The notes beneath the pieces are model-generated. The model saw only the letters and a list, made by a program, of their open reading frames with translations, had not been told where the DNA came from and searched no databases. Source: Inia geoffrensis (Eukaryota; Chordata; Mammalia; Artiodactyla; Iniidae). Taken from it: a stretch of 64,000 nucleotides of DNA. The first letter of the stretch is position 1; each line of letters begins with the position of its first letter. The position numbers and the translations under genes were made by a program. Of the stretch, positions 36,261 through 49,053 are shown in pieces. The stretch lies in the NCBI GenBank assembly GCA_036417435.1, contig CM070904.1:58742408-58806407 (forward strand), written 5' to 3'.

Positions 36261-36837
36261 GTCTATAACAGACCCATAACAGATTTACTCTGTATTTGAT
36301 TTGTGTAACTTTCCAGTTATTTTAAGTTCTATATATTAAACAATTGCATCAATGGATATTACTAGCAGTTTTTCCTTTAGCACCAGGTAGTTGGAAGATA
36401 TCGAGCTAATCAGATGTCTTCTACTATGACCTTAAGGGTCATTAAACCTGCAGCTGTTTCCTCAGAAGGGTAAAGAATTCTAAATAATAATTGCCATATT
36501 CTAAATTAATGATCCCATATTATAGCACAAATACATACTATTAAAATAACATTCAAATGTTTGAATCATTGATAGGAATTCTTCCTATAGGATCCTTCAT
36601 GGTCTTGAGGAATATTATGCCTGGCCAGAAAAGCTAAGTCTGCTCAGATACTAAGTAGTTTCCTTGGCTCAGTTTACTATCCTGAGTGAAATTGCTTGCC
36701 CAAGTCAGTTGAGAACACTGGTTAAACAGAACACCCAAAGCTTCTCCTACCAGTGTTGAGTAATAAAGAGGCAGGCTTTACCAGTCACCCCCTAGAAAGT
36801 ACCTGTCGACAGTTGTATGGAACACTCGTGGCATGAT

Positions 36838-37080
36838 ATAATAGTTAAAAGCTCAGGATCAGGTCAGGCCAAGTTTTAAATCCCATTTCCATCTCAAGCT
36901 CTCTGAACTTAGGCAAGGCATTTACCTCTCTGTCTCAGTCTTTCCCTTGGTAAAATGTGCACACAGTTGGACTTACCTCTTAGGGTTATTGTGAGAAGTA
37001 AATGGGCCAACACATAAATAATTCTCCCACAGTGTCTAGCAAATAATAAACTTAGCTCAATAAATGTTAGTTATTAATAA
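36838..37080 (+). repeat. MIR SINE, near full length
   Basis: Sense MIR from ATAATAGTTAAAAGCTCAGG through CTTAGGGTTATTGTGAG to GCTCAATAAATGTTAGTTATT. Confidence 0.8.
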
Positions 37081-37309
37081 TAATAAATGAGCACCAATAT
37101 TGCAAAACCTGCTTATAATCAGTATAAAGGTGAGTAACATAGTTATAAGGACCAATAAATATAAGACTGAGAGAAGAAACAACATAGTATCCAAAATATA
37201 TTTTTTGCTGAGTTCGCCAAAAAGGCCGGTCTTTATTTCATCAATATTTCATAGCCTTTGCTTATACCTTTTGCAGCTATTTTGGTAGGGATGATGTCAA
37301 AACTAATAA

Positions 37310-37480
37310 TCATGATGGCCTTTTATGTTTATAGTATACTTATGTCATGAAGTACTTTCACAGGCATTTTGCTTTGCAACAATCCTGTGACAGCTAACAT
37401 TTCCTTGTTTTAATAGTATAGAAACTGAAGGTTAAAAAAATAAAACTACCATTTCAAAGAGGCATAAGGTTTTGTTCATT
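37310..37480 (-). repeat. MIR-like fragment
   Basis: Weak antisense MIR/MIR3 pattern (CAATCCTGTGACAGC, GAAACTGAAGGTTA). Confidence 0.4.
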
Positions 37481-38634
37481 CTAAATTCCCGAATTTTCTT
37501 CCATGGGAGTGTGGAGAATGTAGATAAAGTGATCTATATATTTAGCACAATTAGTGAATCAGCAGAAAGGATTCAATTGGATTTAGTTTGCCTCAGAAAT
37601 TCAGTCACTTCAGTTTAAATAATTTGCAATGTTAAATTTAAAAGTTTCGATGCAAATGCACAAATCACTTGGAGACAAAGCTTGATTTTCCTTACAGTTG
37701 AAGGATAGAGTCTTGATGTCATTCTTGCTGTTACTTAAATTTTAAAATGGTGATAAAAATATAGAGAACATACATCATGTCATTAATCTACTTTCATTTT
37801 AGCATTCTAAGTGAAACTTTTCAGAACTGATATTTTAAAGCAGACTAAAACATAAATAACATACAATTTACTGCTTACCTATGTTTCTAATTCTTCAAAT
37901 TGTATATAAACTGAAAGTTAAACCCAACAGTTCTGTAATAATTGATCCTAAAGCACAAGGAGAGAATCGACATGCGAGGTCAAACATTCACATTAAAATT
38001 TACGGAATAGACCTATTATCTAAAAGTATTTATAATGTTTCTTATAGATATATCTAAGTGTGTTTCTGTCCTAAGGAATACATTGGTCCTGAATAGTCTA
38101 GATATTCACATGCTTTATGGAAAGGGTGTGAACCGAATGATCTCAACTTACTTTCTAGCTCTGTAGCTCTGTGACATTTCAGTGGATTTATCAGCATCAT
38201 ATTATTGGTGAGCTTTATTAAAAAAGGAATCAACCATTTACATTCAAAGTGGATGAGATCTAAAAATTTTTTGGTTATTTAGCACCAGCATTACTTTAAA
38301 GTGTACTTACTCTTTAAATGATTATAATTTCAACGCCATTTGTATTTTGAAAACCAGGGGATATCATCAGTTATTTCATATATATTCTAAATAGCAGTGA
38401 CAGTCCCAGAAGGGATCAGCAGGTCTTTAATATATGTTGTTAAATAACAACATAAAGATATTACATAATATCTAACTAGATTCAGAAATTACATTATTAT
38501 GATGATGAGTTAATGTGCTCCTATTTCCTCCATCTTTTAGACAATGTAATGACCACACATGCTATTATTCAACTGTGGAAGAGTAGAGCAAGAAGGAAGT
38601 CTAATTCAAAGTCTTTACTTTTTACTAATTACTT

Positions 38635-39345
38635 TAGTCATTCATGAAATATTTTTTGAGCCCTTTATGTGCCAGATACTCTACAAGTCACTGAGGATAC
38701 ATCCTTGAATAAAACAGACAAAAATCCCTACCTTCATGGCATTAACATTCTAAGTGGGAAGATTTTTAAAAGATGCAATAAATGGGAAAAATAAACCAGG
38801 GAAATGGGTTATATAATGTTGATAAGGGACTAAAATTGTAAATAGGGTGGTGAGGGAAGGCCCCACTGAGGAAGTGACATTCGAGGGAAGATGTGTCAAG
38901 GGGGAAGAGTATTCTTGCAGAGAGAATATAAAGTGTAAACTCCAAGGTCCCTGAGGTGGAAGGTGCTTTTTTTTTTTTTTAAAGAAGCAGCAAGGAGATC
39001 CTGTAGTTGGAATGAAACGGAGGCAGGGGAAAGTGATGGGAGATGAGATTAGGGAGATAGGTGGGCAGGTGGTGTCCATGGCAAGGAATTTGGCTTTTGA
39101 TCTGAATGATATGGAATGTCACTGGAAGATTTTAAGCAGAGGAATGGTTTTACTAAACTGATATTACTGAACAGAAGTAGTCTGGCTGCTGAGTTGAGAA
39201 TAGAGTGAATGGGGGCAAGAAAGGCAGCAATGAGTCAAGGTAAGAGGTTTTTCCAATAATCCATGCAAAAGATCATGGCGGCTGGGACAGATGGTAGCAA
39301 GGACAATGGTGAGAAGTAGTTAGACTCTGAATGTGTTTTGCAACT
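38635..39345 (-). repeat. L2 LINE 3' region
   Basis: Antisense L2: TTTTGAGCCCTTTATGTGCC, AAGGCCCCACTGAGGAAGTG, TTTTAAGCAGAGGAATGGTT. The order follows the L2 3' UTR. A T14 run interrupts it at about 38968-38981. Confidence 0.75.
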
Positions 39346-39769
39346 GCAACCCAATGTTAGATGCTTCCAAATCGAAGAAAAATTCAGGCCCAAAGAGGCT
39401 GTAGTTTGACTAAGGACAGGAGCCAGTTACTGGTAGAGCTGTCATCAGATTACAGGTCTTCTTCTAACCCATTTTATACTTTTCCAAATAATCTCACTTG
39501 TATAAGAGTTAAAATAACTCATCATTTGAAATCATATTGGAAAATGAAAAACTATTACTTAAATGTAATTTGGATTACGTGTGTTAGGATTCATTGTTTA
39601 AAATTATATGAAAATATGTCTAAGTCTCCACATGCTTTATATCACTTTGTTCTAAAGTTCAAACTAATTTGCCTGGCATACTGGACAGCTTAGATCTGGA
39701 TTGATTTTTTTCCTGTTTATCCAAGTGGTTAACGTCTGACTCTTTTCCTTCACTATTCATAGTTTTATG

Positions 39770-40080
39770 AATGATTCTTGAGTGCCTTGTATGGTGCCAG
39801 ATCCTGGAGATTAGCTAATACATGACTCTACTGAAACCTCACCTTGGCTGTCCTCAGGCACTGTTGGTCACTCCTTTGTACACCTGAGGCACCGATACAT
39901 ACCTCTCTTGTAACATTTATTGCCCTGGATGACATTTATCTGTTTAACAGACTTGTTTTCTCATGAAATTTTAAGCAGTTTGAAATCAGGATTAATTCTT
40001 TTTTTATCTTCGCATTTTCAGAAACTAGAACCATGTCTCACGCATCGTAAGTGTTCATTGAAGGATGAATCAATAAATTT
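39770..40080 (+). repeat. L2 3' end
   Basis: Sense L2 pattern ending GTGTTCATTGAAGGATGAAT. Confidence 0.55.
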
Positions 40081-40399
40081 TACTCAGAATTTGGTTTGGG
40101 ATCACTTTCTTTATTTTTCTTTCTTTTTTTTTTTTTTTTCCTTAGAACTCATTCTTTGCAAGGTGAATGATCAATAAAAAGGAACACTGAAAAGTTACAA
40201 AATAGTATTTGATTAATACCAGTAATGAGGTAAACTCTGTGAATGGTTGTATAAAATTAAACATATGCCAGAAGATGAAAATTACGATTGATTTGATGAT
40301 TTGGAGCAAAACCTTGACTAATGGGCAATGATTTCCTATTTGTATCTTGCATATTCAGGTTCATAAACAAACTACTAAAAATAAGATTTCTTCCTTAAT

Positions 40400-40455
40400 T
40401 TACCAAATATTTATTGAGCACCTAGTACATCAGGATTTGCCAAATGCTGTTGGTT
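40400..40455 (-). repeat. L2 3' end fragment
   Basis: Antisense L2 terminus (CAAATATTTATTGAGCACCT). Confidence 0.5.
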
Positions 40456-41135
40456 CATGAAATGCTTTTAGGTGCATATGGACATTTAAATTTTTTCATT
40501 TATTTAATTTGTTTATATTAGTGTGCAATTCATGGAAATTATTTCTTAGGGAGAAGTTAAATTTTTTAAAAAGTAAGTTGATTTGAAGAAAAATGTTAAC
40601 TAGGGAAGCAAAAATAGTGAGGGGCATGTATAAATATTAAAAGTTTGAGAAATATGATACCATGAACCATAAAGTTACAACCAAGAGATTTCCAGAGACC
40701 AGTTAAATAGTCCATGAAGTATTATAGCTGATAATGAAGCTTGATTTCAGGAAGAAATAACATTTCTTTCCAGTTTTAATGAGAAAAGAATTAGCACTTC
40801 AGCTCTTTTCCTTCTTGTTACTGTTGGCTTTAAATTTATATATCTGAGTGACGTAAAGCCTCCTTACTGACTGATCTCATCTGGATCTCTCCCACTTCCA
40901 TTCTGCTTTTCTTTTTTTCTTGACCCCTTTTGTCTTTTTTAATCATCCTTCTCCTCCTTATCATCAACAAGAACAAGTCTGAAGAGACAGAAGATGGTTA
41001 AATTTGCATTAGAGAAATTTTACCTGAGTATTTTTTATGGTGAAATGTGCATTGAGACATATACTTTTGAGTACTAATCAAAAGCTTATAAATAAGTGCT
41101 CTATGGCTCTGTGGTTAATTCTGTCTGTCTGCCTG
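40456..41135. other. no gene seen
   Basis: AT-rich unique-looking sequence; nothing recognised. Confidence 0.45.
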
Positions 41136-41177
<42 letters not shown>

Positions 41178-41182
41178 CTTTT
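41136..41182. repeat. (CT)n polypyrimidine tract
   Basis: 47 bp of pure pyrimidine on the + strand, CT repeat ending in a T-rich segment. Confidence 0.97.
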
Positions 41183-41865
41183 GGTTAATCAAAACCAAAC
41201 ATTTCCTTATTTAAAATAAACTTAGAGGATGAGAACAACCAAAGTTACATTGCATCTTTAAGGTCTAACAAACTTTGAAACTTCTTTCTAAGTATATTTG
41301 AAACACAAGAAGTGGGATACAAAATTTTTACTTGACCTAACATATATTATTTTTCCCTTTGGGTTATTCCAAATCACACCATACCTATCTGAAATAATTA
41401 TTTAACTATTTAGTGAAAATTTCAACATCCTAACAATGTTCAGATTTGATTACAAGATGGTTGTCTCCAACCAGATTCCTATAAGAGACTAATACAATGA
41501 AATTTGTGACTCAACAAGGTGTATTTCTACCAATTTTGAACTTCTTAAAATATCAACTAGTAACGGTAAATAAAAGCTCCATCATTTTCCCTATTTGTTT
41601 TTGGTTTCAGCTACATAATTTTCTAATTTGAAAGGTTCATCAATAGAAACTGACAAGAGAAATAAAACCAAAACCAATTTTATTTCATTTAGCATCTATT
41701 GATCATACTTCAAGCTGTTTAAATCTTTCTTGCTGCAACCTCCCCTAAAGTCATTCATACCTAGAAAAGAGTTAGAAATTGATATACACATAGAAGGGGT
41801 TAACTAGAGAACTATGAATAGATCATTTAGATCTCATTTTTCCTCATCACTTTTCCTGGAATGTT
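41183..41865. other. no gene seen
   Basis: AT-rich unique-looking sequence between the CT tract and the CHR SINE. Confidence 0.45.
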
Positions 41866-41874
41866 AGGAGTCTT

Positions 41875-42187
41875 TTTCTTGTTGTTGTTTTAAATATATT
41901 TTTATTTATTTATGTATTTATTTTTGGCTGCACCGGGTCTTCGTTTGTGTGTGAGGGCTTTCTCCAGTTGGGGAGAGCGGGGGCCACTCTTCATCGCCGT
42001 GTGCGGGTTTCTCACTATCGCGGCCTCTCTTGTTGCGGAGCACAGGCTCCAGACGCACAGGCTCAGTAGTTGTGGCTCACGGGCCCAGTTGCTCCGTGGC
42101 ATGTGGGATCTTCCCAGACCAGGGCTCGAACCCGTGTACCCTGCCTTGGCAGGCAGATTCTCAACCACTGCACCACCAGGGGAGCCC
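41875..42187 (-). repeat. CHR SINE, long form
   Basis: Long antisense CHR copy with an ATTT-rich tail. Short flanking duplication AGGAGTCTT at 41866-41874 and 42192-42200. Confidence 0.92.
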
Positions 42188-42429
42188 ATGAAGGAGTCTT
42201 ATATGTCACTGGTTTATCCTTCTGGGATTTTTTTCCCCCCGAGATTATTCAAGTGATACTGGAAAGAATGTGAGACACAAGGCTTCTTGATGCATATTCT
42301 CAGTACCCAGTAGCATATGAATTCTTGGTCCCCCCAAAAGACAAATGGATAGGACTTTTACTTTTCAGGGGAAATTTTTTCTGTGTTGGATCTACTCAGT
42401 TTATTTATTGACTGTTAACCTACAGCATA

Positions 42430-42745
42430 GGGTTTATTAGAATTTAATGTTTATGCGAATCGTCCAGGAAAATTTTTAAAGTCCAGATTCTGTCTAGTAG
42501 GTCTGGGGCGAGGTCTGAGATTCTGCATTTCTAACAAGCACCCAGGTAATGCTTTTGCTGCTTATACAGGAACTGCCTTTTGAGCAGCAAGGGACTAATA
42601 TAGCAGAGTTATTCAACATGGCATAATCTTTGGACTACCTACATCCAAGTTAGGGGTGCTCATTAGAGTACAAATCCTTAGTCCCCAACCTGTTTTTACA
42701 GGACAAAATCTATGTAGGTACCTTTTACTTCTAGGGAGAAGCATT
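42430..42745. repeat. two adjacent degraded MER5A-like fragments
   Basis: One at about 42430-42600 (GAGATTCTGCATTTCTAACAA, CACCCAGGTAATGC) and one at 42601-42745 (TTAGTCCCCAACCTG). Approximate. Confidence 0.5.
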
Positions 42746-43274
42746 TTCATATAAGTGGTCCAGGTTATTTGTACATACAGTAAATAAAAATAAAACAAAA
42801 ACAATCGACAACTTTGTATCAAGCAGCCCTACAGTTCTATACTTTTCCTGGAAGCAGAGAGAGGGTTGAGTGGGCATTGGAAGAGTGGGCTAAGAGGTAA
42901 CAGTGGTTTGCCTTCCTTGAAAGTTCTGCCTGGTGTTGTGGATCATGAAAATATTCATGTGAGCATTCCAGAAGGTGCTCCAATTCCTTAGTATATTCTC
43001 GAGTGTTGAAAGAAAAAAACCCATATCCTTTATATCTTTTACCTACATTACCCTCAGAGTTCTCTATAAAACTACTGTTCCTTTTTATCAATTTAGCCCA
43101 AAAGATGCCTGGGTTTAGAGTATGACCTCAGAACAACTTGAAGGTAACGAGCTCATTCTTGTTGATGTCTTTCTCTTATTTTCTTCCCACTCTTCTGCTT
43201 ATCCTTTAACACCCAGCTCCGATATCCCTTCCACCTGAAAGCTTTCCTTGGACAAGCTAATAATAAGTGTTGAA

Positions 43275-43684
43275 ATGTTTTTTAAATGTTCATCAGATTT
43301 GGCTCAATAATCCCACTTGAAGCATATATCCTTAAGAATCAGTTGGACATGAATACAAAGTTATTCAAAACAGTGTTGTCTATAATACAGATTGGAAGCC
43401 ATCTTTGCAGGTCCTTGAATAAGAGATTGGCTGAATAGATTAATCTTCCCATTGAAATGCTATGCAGCCAGTAAAAATGATGATACGGTTCATGTCTAAG
43501 TGTTTATTTTCATAGAAAGATGTTCCCTATGTGTTGTTAAATGAAAGCATATACATAATAGAAAACATTTGTAATATGTTTATAGCAAACTATTAACAAT
43601 GGTTGTGATCTGAGTGATGGGACCATGGGGATTTCTTCCTCTTTTTTGTCTGTATATTTTCATGTTTACAAAATGACCATGGAT
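43275..43684 (+). repeat. old L1 (L1ME-like)
   Basis: Sense-oriented L1ME pattern: ATCCCACTTGAAGCATATAT, then CTATGCAGCCAGTAAAAATG. It ends next to the Tigger element. Confidence 0.7.
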
Positions 43685-43686
43685 TA

Positions 43687-44387
43687 CAGTAGTAGTCCCC
43701 CTTATTCAGTTTTGCTTTTCACAGTTTCAGTTACCTGTGGTCAACTGCGGTCCTAAAATAATAAATGGGAAATTCCAGAAGTAATCAATTTATACTTAGT
43801 GGCTGTCTAGGTTATGAGATCAGATAGGCTCTTGCGTGCTTGTGTTCAGGTAACACCTAATAATGGCCCCAAAGCTCAAGAGTAGTGATGGTGGCAACTC
43901 AGATATGCCAGAGAGAAGCCATAAAGTGAGAAGTTGAACGTTCTCGACCTAATACAGAGAGAAAAAAAATCATGTGCTGAGGTTGCTAAGATCTACAGTA
44001 AGAAGGAATCTTCTAACCGTAAACTTACGAAGAAAGAAAAAGAAGTTCGAGTTGGTTTTGTTGTTGTACCTCAAACTGCAAAAGTTATGGCCACAGTGTA
44101 TGCTAAGTGCTTAGTTAAGATGGCAAAGGCATTAAATTTGTACAATAAGATATTTTGAGAGAGACCACATTCACATAACTTTTATTACAGTATATTTTTA
44201 TAATAGTTCTATTTTATTATTAGTTACTTTTGTTTATCTCTTACTGTGCCTAATTTATAAATTCAACTTTATCATAGGTATGCACGCATAGGAAAAAACA
44301 TAGTATGTATAGGGTTCAGTAACATCTGCGGTTTCAGTTATCCACTGGGGTCTTGGAATGTTCCCCCATTGATAAAGGGGAACACTG
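43687..44387 (+). mobile_element. Tigger (pogo-like) DNA transposon, internally deleted
   Basis: A 701-bp element with imperfect terminal inverted repeats (left CAGTAGTAGTCCCCCTTA; right end reads CAGTGTTCCCCTTTATC on the opposite strand) and TA target duplications (43685-43686, 44388-44389). It keeps the start of the transposase: ATG at 43863 begins MAPKLKSSDGGNSDMPE, hits a stop soon after, and the frame resumes shifted at 43934 (VLDLIQREKKSCAEVAKIYS, a CENP-B/pogo helix-turn-helix). It ends at a stop at 44158. The catalytic DDE region is absent, so this is a dead, nonautonomous derivative. Confidence 0.9.
43863..44158 (+). pseudogene. Tigger transposase N-terminal remnant
   Basis: This frame encoded the DNA-binding N-terminus of a pogo-type transposase, which binds the element ends as a CENP-B-like helix-turn-helix. 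In the sequence the first about 20 residues end in a stop near 43932, then a +2 shifted frame carries VLDLIQREKK...AEVAKIYSKKESSNRKL...LNLYNKIF to 44158. Relative to the remembered family pattern, a short deletion explains the shift. The remaining two thirds of the protein, including the DDE catalytic residues, are missing. It is not a domesticated gene: the frame is broken and the element is otherwise decayed. Confidence 0.8.
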
Positions 44388-44389
44388 TA

Positions 44390-45924
44390 CTTTCATAATA
44401 AAATACCTATATTAAAAAGGACCTTTTTTGTTTATTTCACCATCATCACCAACAAAAATGCTTTCTTTGGCATTTTTCTTTCTAGAAAGAATAAATCATT
44501 CCCTTTTCCTATGCTATGTCAAAACCCAGTTCCACATCTACTTTTTGCTCTTTTCACTCTTTTATAGTTATTATTGTTTCAATTTTGTTTCTTTCCAACT
44601 TAAGCAAGTTGGAGAGTGTATTTTATTTATCTTTTTATTTTTAGGGCTAATGTGGTGCTTGGTGTGCCAGAAATATATCCAAAGAGATTTATCTAATGAA
44701 AAAAGAGCTTTAAAATAGTAAAATCACTGTCCATCATTCTATTTTTCTTTGCCCCTTTCCTTGTGCAGTAAATATTACGTGTTTGTTCCTAGTCTCTGCC
44801 TTGGCAAAGCAAGTCTCAACTGCCCTTTTATCTCCTACTGCTAAGAGCAGTAGCCACTAAGTGTAAAAAATCAAAACAAAGCACTTTCCCATCTCCCTGA
44901 TGGAGTAAAAGCAGTGAAGCCCAAATAATGCTTAGTTACCAAAAGCAATGCCAGGTGTCTAATCGAAACGGTATTGATTTTAGCTAGTAAATAGCCCTTA
45001 CTAAAGTTGGAACCTGGGTTGAATATGCAGTCTGGTAATTAGCTAATAAAGCAAACAAGGCCTGGAGAGAACGTGGTGCAGTTGGATAAACAGCAGCCTG
45101 TCATCCAGGAAGCTTTCCTAGGTCTAATACCTTCTCCTACAGAGGACTCAAGTTACCCTTAGGACTCCATGCCTAGTGTTTTTAGCCATTAAATAAGGAA
45201 AAAAACAATAAATGTATCATAGGGCCTGAGATATAACTAAAAGCAGTTGTAAATGTTTTACAAATATTACATGCAATAGAAATGCTTCCTGGAGACAGAT
45301 GTTGCAATTTAATAATCTTAAGTGGGAAGGTTTAATAACTACTTTAGATCATTAGGATAATGTTTAGTGCCCTAGGATAATTATTAAACAATTCTCAGTT
45401 TGCTAAATTATCTGATACTCCAGAGAAATCCATAGCCTGATTAATTCTCACATTATCTGTCAACTGCTCAATGAAACCACAAAGCAGTAGAGGCCAGCTG
45501 GGAAAAAAGAAGAGCAAGGGTGAGAAAAGGACTGAGTTAGCCAGATGTCACGTTGAGAAAGAAGAAAATCAGGGACGGAGGGTCAGAGCCAATGTGTAAG
45601 GAAAAGGGTTAAGGTGCAAATGATCTGAATCAGAGATGTTGATTAGAGTCTACAGGTTCAGCATCCACATACATTGTATCAGGCCTGCACAGAGGTTTTG
45701 TTGTTGTTGTTGATTTGCTTTTAGATGTGGTTGCTAATATTTTCTTAGGTGGGAAAAGCATTTTATATAAAAACCCCAGATTTCCGGCTTCTTTTGAAAA
45801 TTCAGAGCATCTAGTAACAGTGGGCGTAATTCCTACATGACAGCAATGGACAAGAGCTGTGTAAAGGCTGCCCCATTTATTTTCTCTCAAGATTTTGATT
45901 ATGAAAATCTTAAGGCTAACTGAA
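44390..45924. other. no gene seen; candidate regulatory sequence
   Basis: About 1.5 kb without a recognised repeat. The part at 44.83-45.62 kb is rich in TAAT/ATTA cores (see finding). Confidence 0.4.
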
Positions 45925-46320
45925 GAGTAGAAATACAAATAAATATCTATTCACCTACCTCTAGATTCAACAATAGGCAATATTTTTCCATATTTATTAT
46001 AAAAGTAAATACCTATATACATTTATATTTTTGCTGAACCATCTTAAAATGGTTATATTACTTCATCCCTAAATATGTTAGCATGCATTTCTAAAAATAA
46101 GGACAGTTTCCTACAGAACTGCAATCTTACTATCATGCTGAAAAAAAAAATCAATCATCATTCCCGAAGGTCATCTTTACTCAGTCTATATTCAAATTTC
46201 CCCACTGTCCCAATGTTTCTTTCAGATTCATTTTCCTTTCAAGCTAGGATCCAATTAAAACATATGCATTGTATTTAGTTATGTCACATAAGTCACTTTT
46301 ACTCTAGATCAGGCTCTCCC
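45925..46320 (-). repeat. old L1 fragment
   Basis: Antisense L1M-type pattern including ATTTCTAAAAATAAGGACAG and the following TTCAAATTTCCCCACTGTCC. Confidence 0.65.
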
Positions 46321-46684
46321 CCACTTGCCCCTTTTCTTCTATGGCATTGTCTTGTTGAAGGGGTCAGTTATCTTGTGGATTGGGATTCAGATCTAAAGGC
46401 TTGACTAATTTCGGTTAAACATTTGGGGCAAAAATAATTCCGAAGTGATAATGCAGACTTCATATTACATCACATAAGGAAGCATATACCTGTTGTCCTA
46501 GCTGGTAGCACAAAGTTTGATCACCAGGTTTAGGTAGAGCAATCTCTTTAGCTGTGTTATGCGCTCTCCAATTTGCCCCAGACCCACCACTCCTTGTCTT
46601 ACATCTAGCCTAATTAATTCATTTTACCTTGCCTGGAAGGCATATGTAAAGGTCAGCCTAGAGCCTATCACATGCTACAATCTG

Positions 46685-46785
46685 GACAATGTGATACGAG
46701 CACCTACCACTGTATCCCTGGAACAATAGAACAGTGCCTGGTGTATAGGTGGTGCTCAATAAATATCCATTGGTTGACTAAAATT
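46685..46785 (+). repeat. L2 3' end
   Basis: Sense L2 terminus: AACAGTGCCTGGTGTATAGG, GTGCTCAATAAATATCC. Confidence 0.65.
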
Positions 46786-46844
46786 AGAAACACATAAGTT
46801 AGAGAAACTTGAAAGGAAGTAGGGTTTGGGGAAAAATATGGCAA

Positions 46845-47440
46845 CTCATACTCCTGAACTATATGTGGTTCAGAGAAGCCTGGTGCCCTTGGATATATAG
46901 AGCAGATTGCAAAGGCTCCTGGCTCTAGGAAATGGTTCTTTATTTGAGCTGGACAGAAATGTATAATCCCAGTGGATAAATCAGAGCAAGGAGAAAGAAC
47001 GAATTTAAAATTCTGTGGAACTCAAGGGTTTGGTTACCTGGGCTTCCCATTTATGAAAGGCCCTGACACAGCTTGGGTCTTCTGGAAGCAGATACTAAGA
47101 CAGAGTATGACATGCAGGTTATTTTTAGAGATACTTGTGAAAAGAAGAGTGCAGAAGCAGAAGTGGACAGAGGAAGAAGTAGAATTGTGATGCAAGCTCA
47201 ACAAAGCCTCATTCACCCCCTAAGGGAGTTCTGGAGAATACACAGCCCATTAGAGTTATCTCCCAATTATCCAGCTGAGCCTTTATACCCCTGCTTCACT
47301 CAATCACAGGGTAAGGACCAGTCCAGGAAAGGGATGGCCTTGAATGAGGTGGCTCTCTCATTGAGTTGGCAGCTGAAGATACTTCCAGCAGCTGGAAAAA
47401 GAATTTCTGCTTGAAGGAGGATCTGGGTGGTGTGTCAATC
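46845..47440. other. repeat-like sequence, not assigned
   Basis: Contains CTTCTGGAAGCAGATACTAAGA and similar segments that recall old mammalian LTR-type repeats. The 113-codon + frame over it has no recognised product. Confidence 0.3.
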
Positions 47441-47824
47441 CATCTACCACAGACCTCAAATTACAAATTTTGCTCTTATCTCTAAAATGAAGCTATAGGG
47501 ACAATTACCGACATATTCCTTCTGCTAAGCATTAGTTGGCTAACTGTAACATTCAGATTATACCATAATTTTTTCAATCTTGTTTTGGTATTTCTTCACT
47601 TACTAGAAAGCTCAAAAAAAAAAAAGGTCCAGGCGTCTCTCAAATTTTGGAAATTTCTGGTATTGCTTGAATGTCCCACAAGGCAGAAAATTGAGCCCAT
47701 TTACATGGCTGTAAATTGCTTTGGCATCTTGAATGAAGAATACCCTACAAATGCCAGTGATGTACTGAAGGGCCAGCTCTACAGAGATAGATGGATGTTT
47801 GTGTCAAAGGAAAATAAATGAAGG

Positions 47825-48285
47825 TAGTTGTATTAGTTTCCTATTGCTGCTGTAACAAATTACCACCAGCTTGGTCGTTTAAAACAAGAGATATAGTCTC
47901 CCACAGTTCTGGAGGCCAGAAGTCCAAAATCACTGGACTGAAATCAGGGTCAGCAGGGCTGCATTCTCTCCAGAAGATCTAGGGGAGAATCCATTCCTTG
48001 CTTCTTCCAGCTGCTGGCATTCCTTGACTTGTGTCTGCATTACTCTAATCTGTGTACATGATGACATTGTCTTATACTCTTCTGTCTGTGTAAACCCTCC
48101 CTATTACTTCTTTCTTATAAGGTTATATGTGACTGCGTTTAGGGTCCACCCTGATAATTCAGGAAAACGTCTCCATCTCAGGATCCTTAATTAAATCATA
48201 CCTGTTAATACTCCCCATCCCCCATATAAGGTGACATTCAAAGGTTCCAGGGAGGCCACTATTCAGCCTACAATAGGATAGCTTT
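47825..48285 (-). repeat. MaLR LTR (MLT1-like)
   Basis: Antisense MLT1-type solo LTR: TGTATTAGTTTCCTATTGCTG at the left, CCACAGTTCTGGAGGCCAGA inside, and CACTATTCAGCCTACAATA at the right. No retroviral coding sequence. Confidence 0.8.
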
Positions 48286-48840
48286 TAAGTCTTCACTTTA
48301 CCTCCTTAAGCCTGGGGATAATTTGCTTTCACATAGCTCCAAAGCAAGAATGTAAATTGTGTCTAGGGTGAGGAAAATCATGGAAAAGCTAGAATTCCAC
48401 CCTGCAGCACTTTGAGACCCACTGTAGGAAGGCCATCTTTGTGAGGGCTGGACTTTTACTCTTTTTCAAAACTCTGAGAGGCTCAGTTTGATAGTGAAGA
48501 GCACATGCTCAGGAAAAAGTGCCTTCCCCCACATTTGACTATTGAAAGATATTTTTAGAACACACATACTCTAAATTTACTAGGAAAAAAATTTTTTCAG
48601 ATGCCCTGACACCAGTTTCTAGCTTTTTATCACATGTCAAGCTGTCTTAGTTCTCAGAAACTTGACCAGGGTTGAAAGTTAGGCAAGAAGAAAGTGGGAT
48701 TATCTATTTACAGTGTGTTCTAGAGAATGTTAATAGACTTTCCATTAAACTTTCAAATTTCTCTTTGATGAAGGTTACATTGAACCATTCTCTTCTTTTG
48801 TTTTATGCCCCTCAAAAGAGCTATTTTAAAAACAAAACTT

Positions 48841-49053
48841 GGGCTTCCCTGGTGGTGCAGTGGTTGAGAGTCCATCTGCCGATGCAGGGGACATGGGTTC
48901 ATGCCCCGGTCCGCGAAGATCCCACATGCCGCGGAGCGATTGGGCCCGTGAGCCATGGACGCTGAATCTGCGTGTCCGGAGCCTGTGCTCCGCAACAGGA
49001 GAGGCCACAGCAGTGAGAGGCCTGCGTACCGCAAGAATAAAATAAAATAAAAT
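48841..49053 (+). repeat. CHR SINE
   Basis: Short CHR SINE with an AAAAT-repeat tail (49035-49053). Open frames on both strands here are shadows of it. Confidence 0.92.

Larger units (their letters stand above)
34409..38634. other. relatively repeat-poor block, no gene seen
   Basis: Apart from MIR pieces at 36.15-36.26, 36.84-37.08 and 37.31-37.48 kb, no recognised repeat is seen over about 4 kb, and no exon is recognised. Confidence 0.45.
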
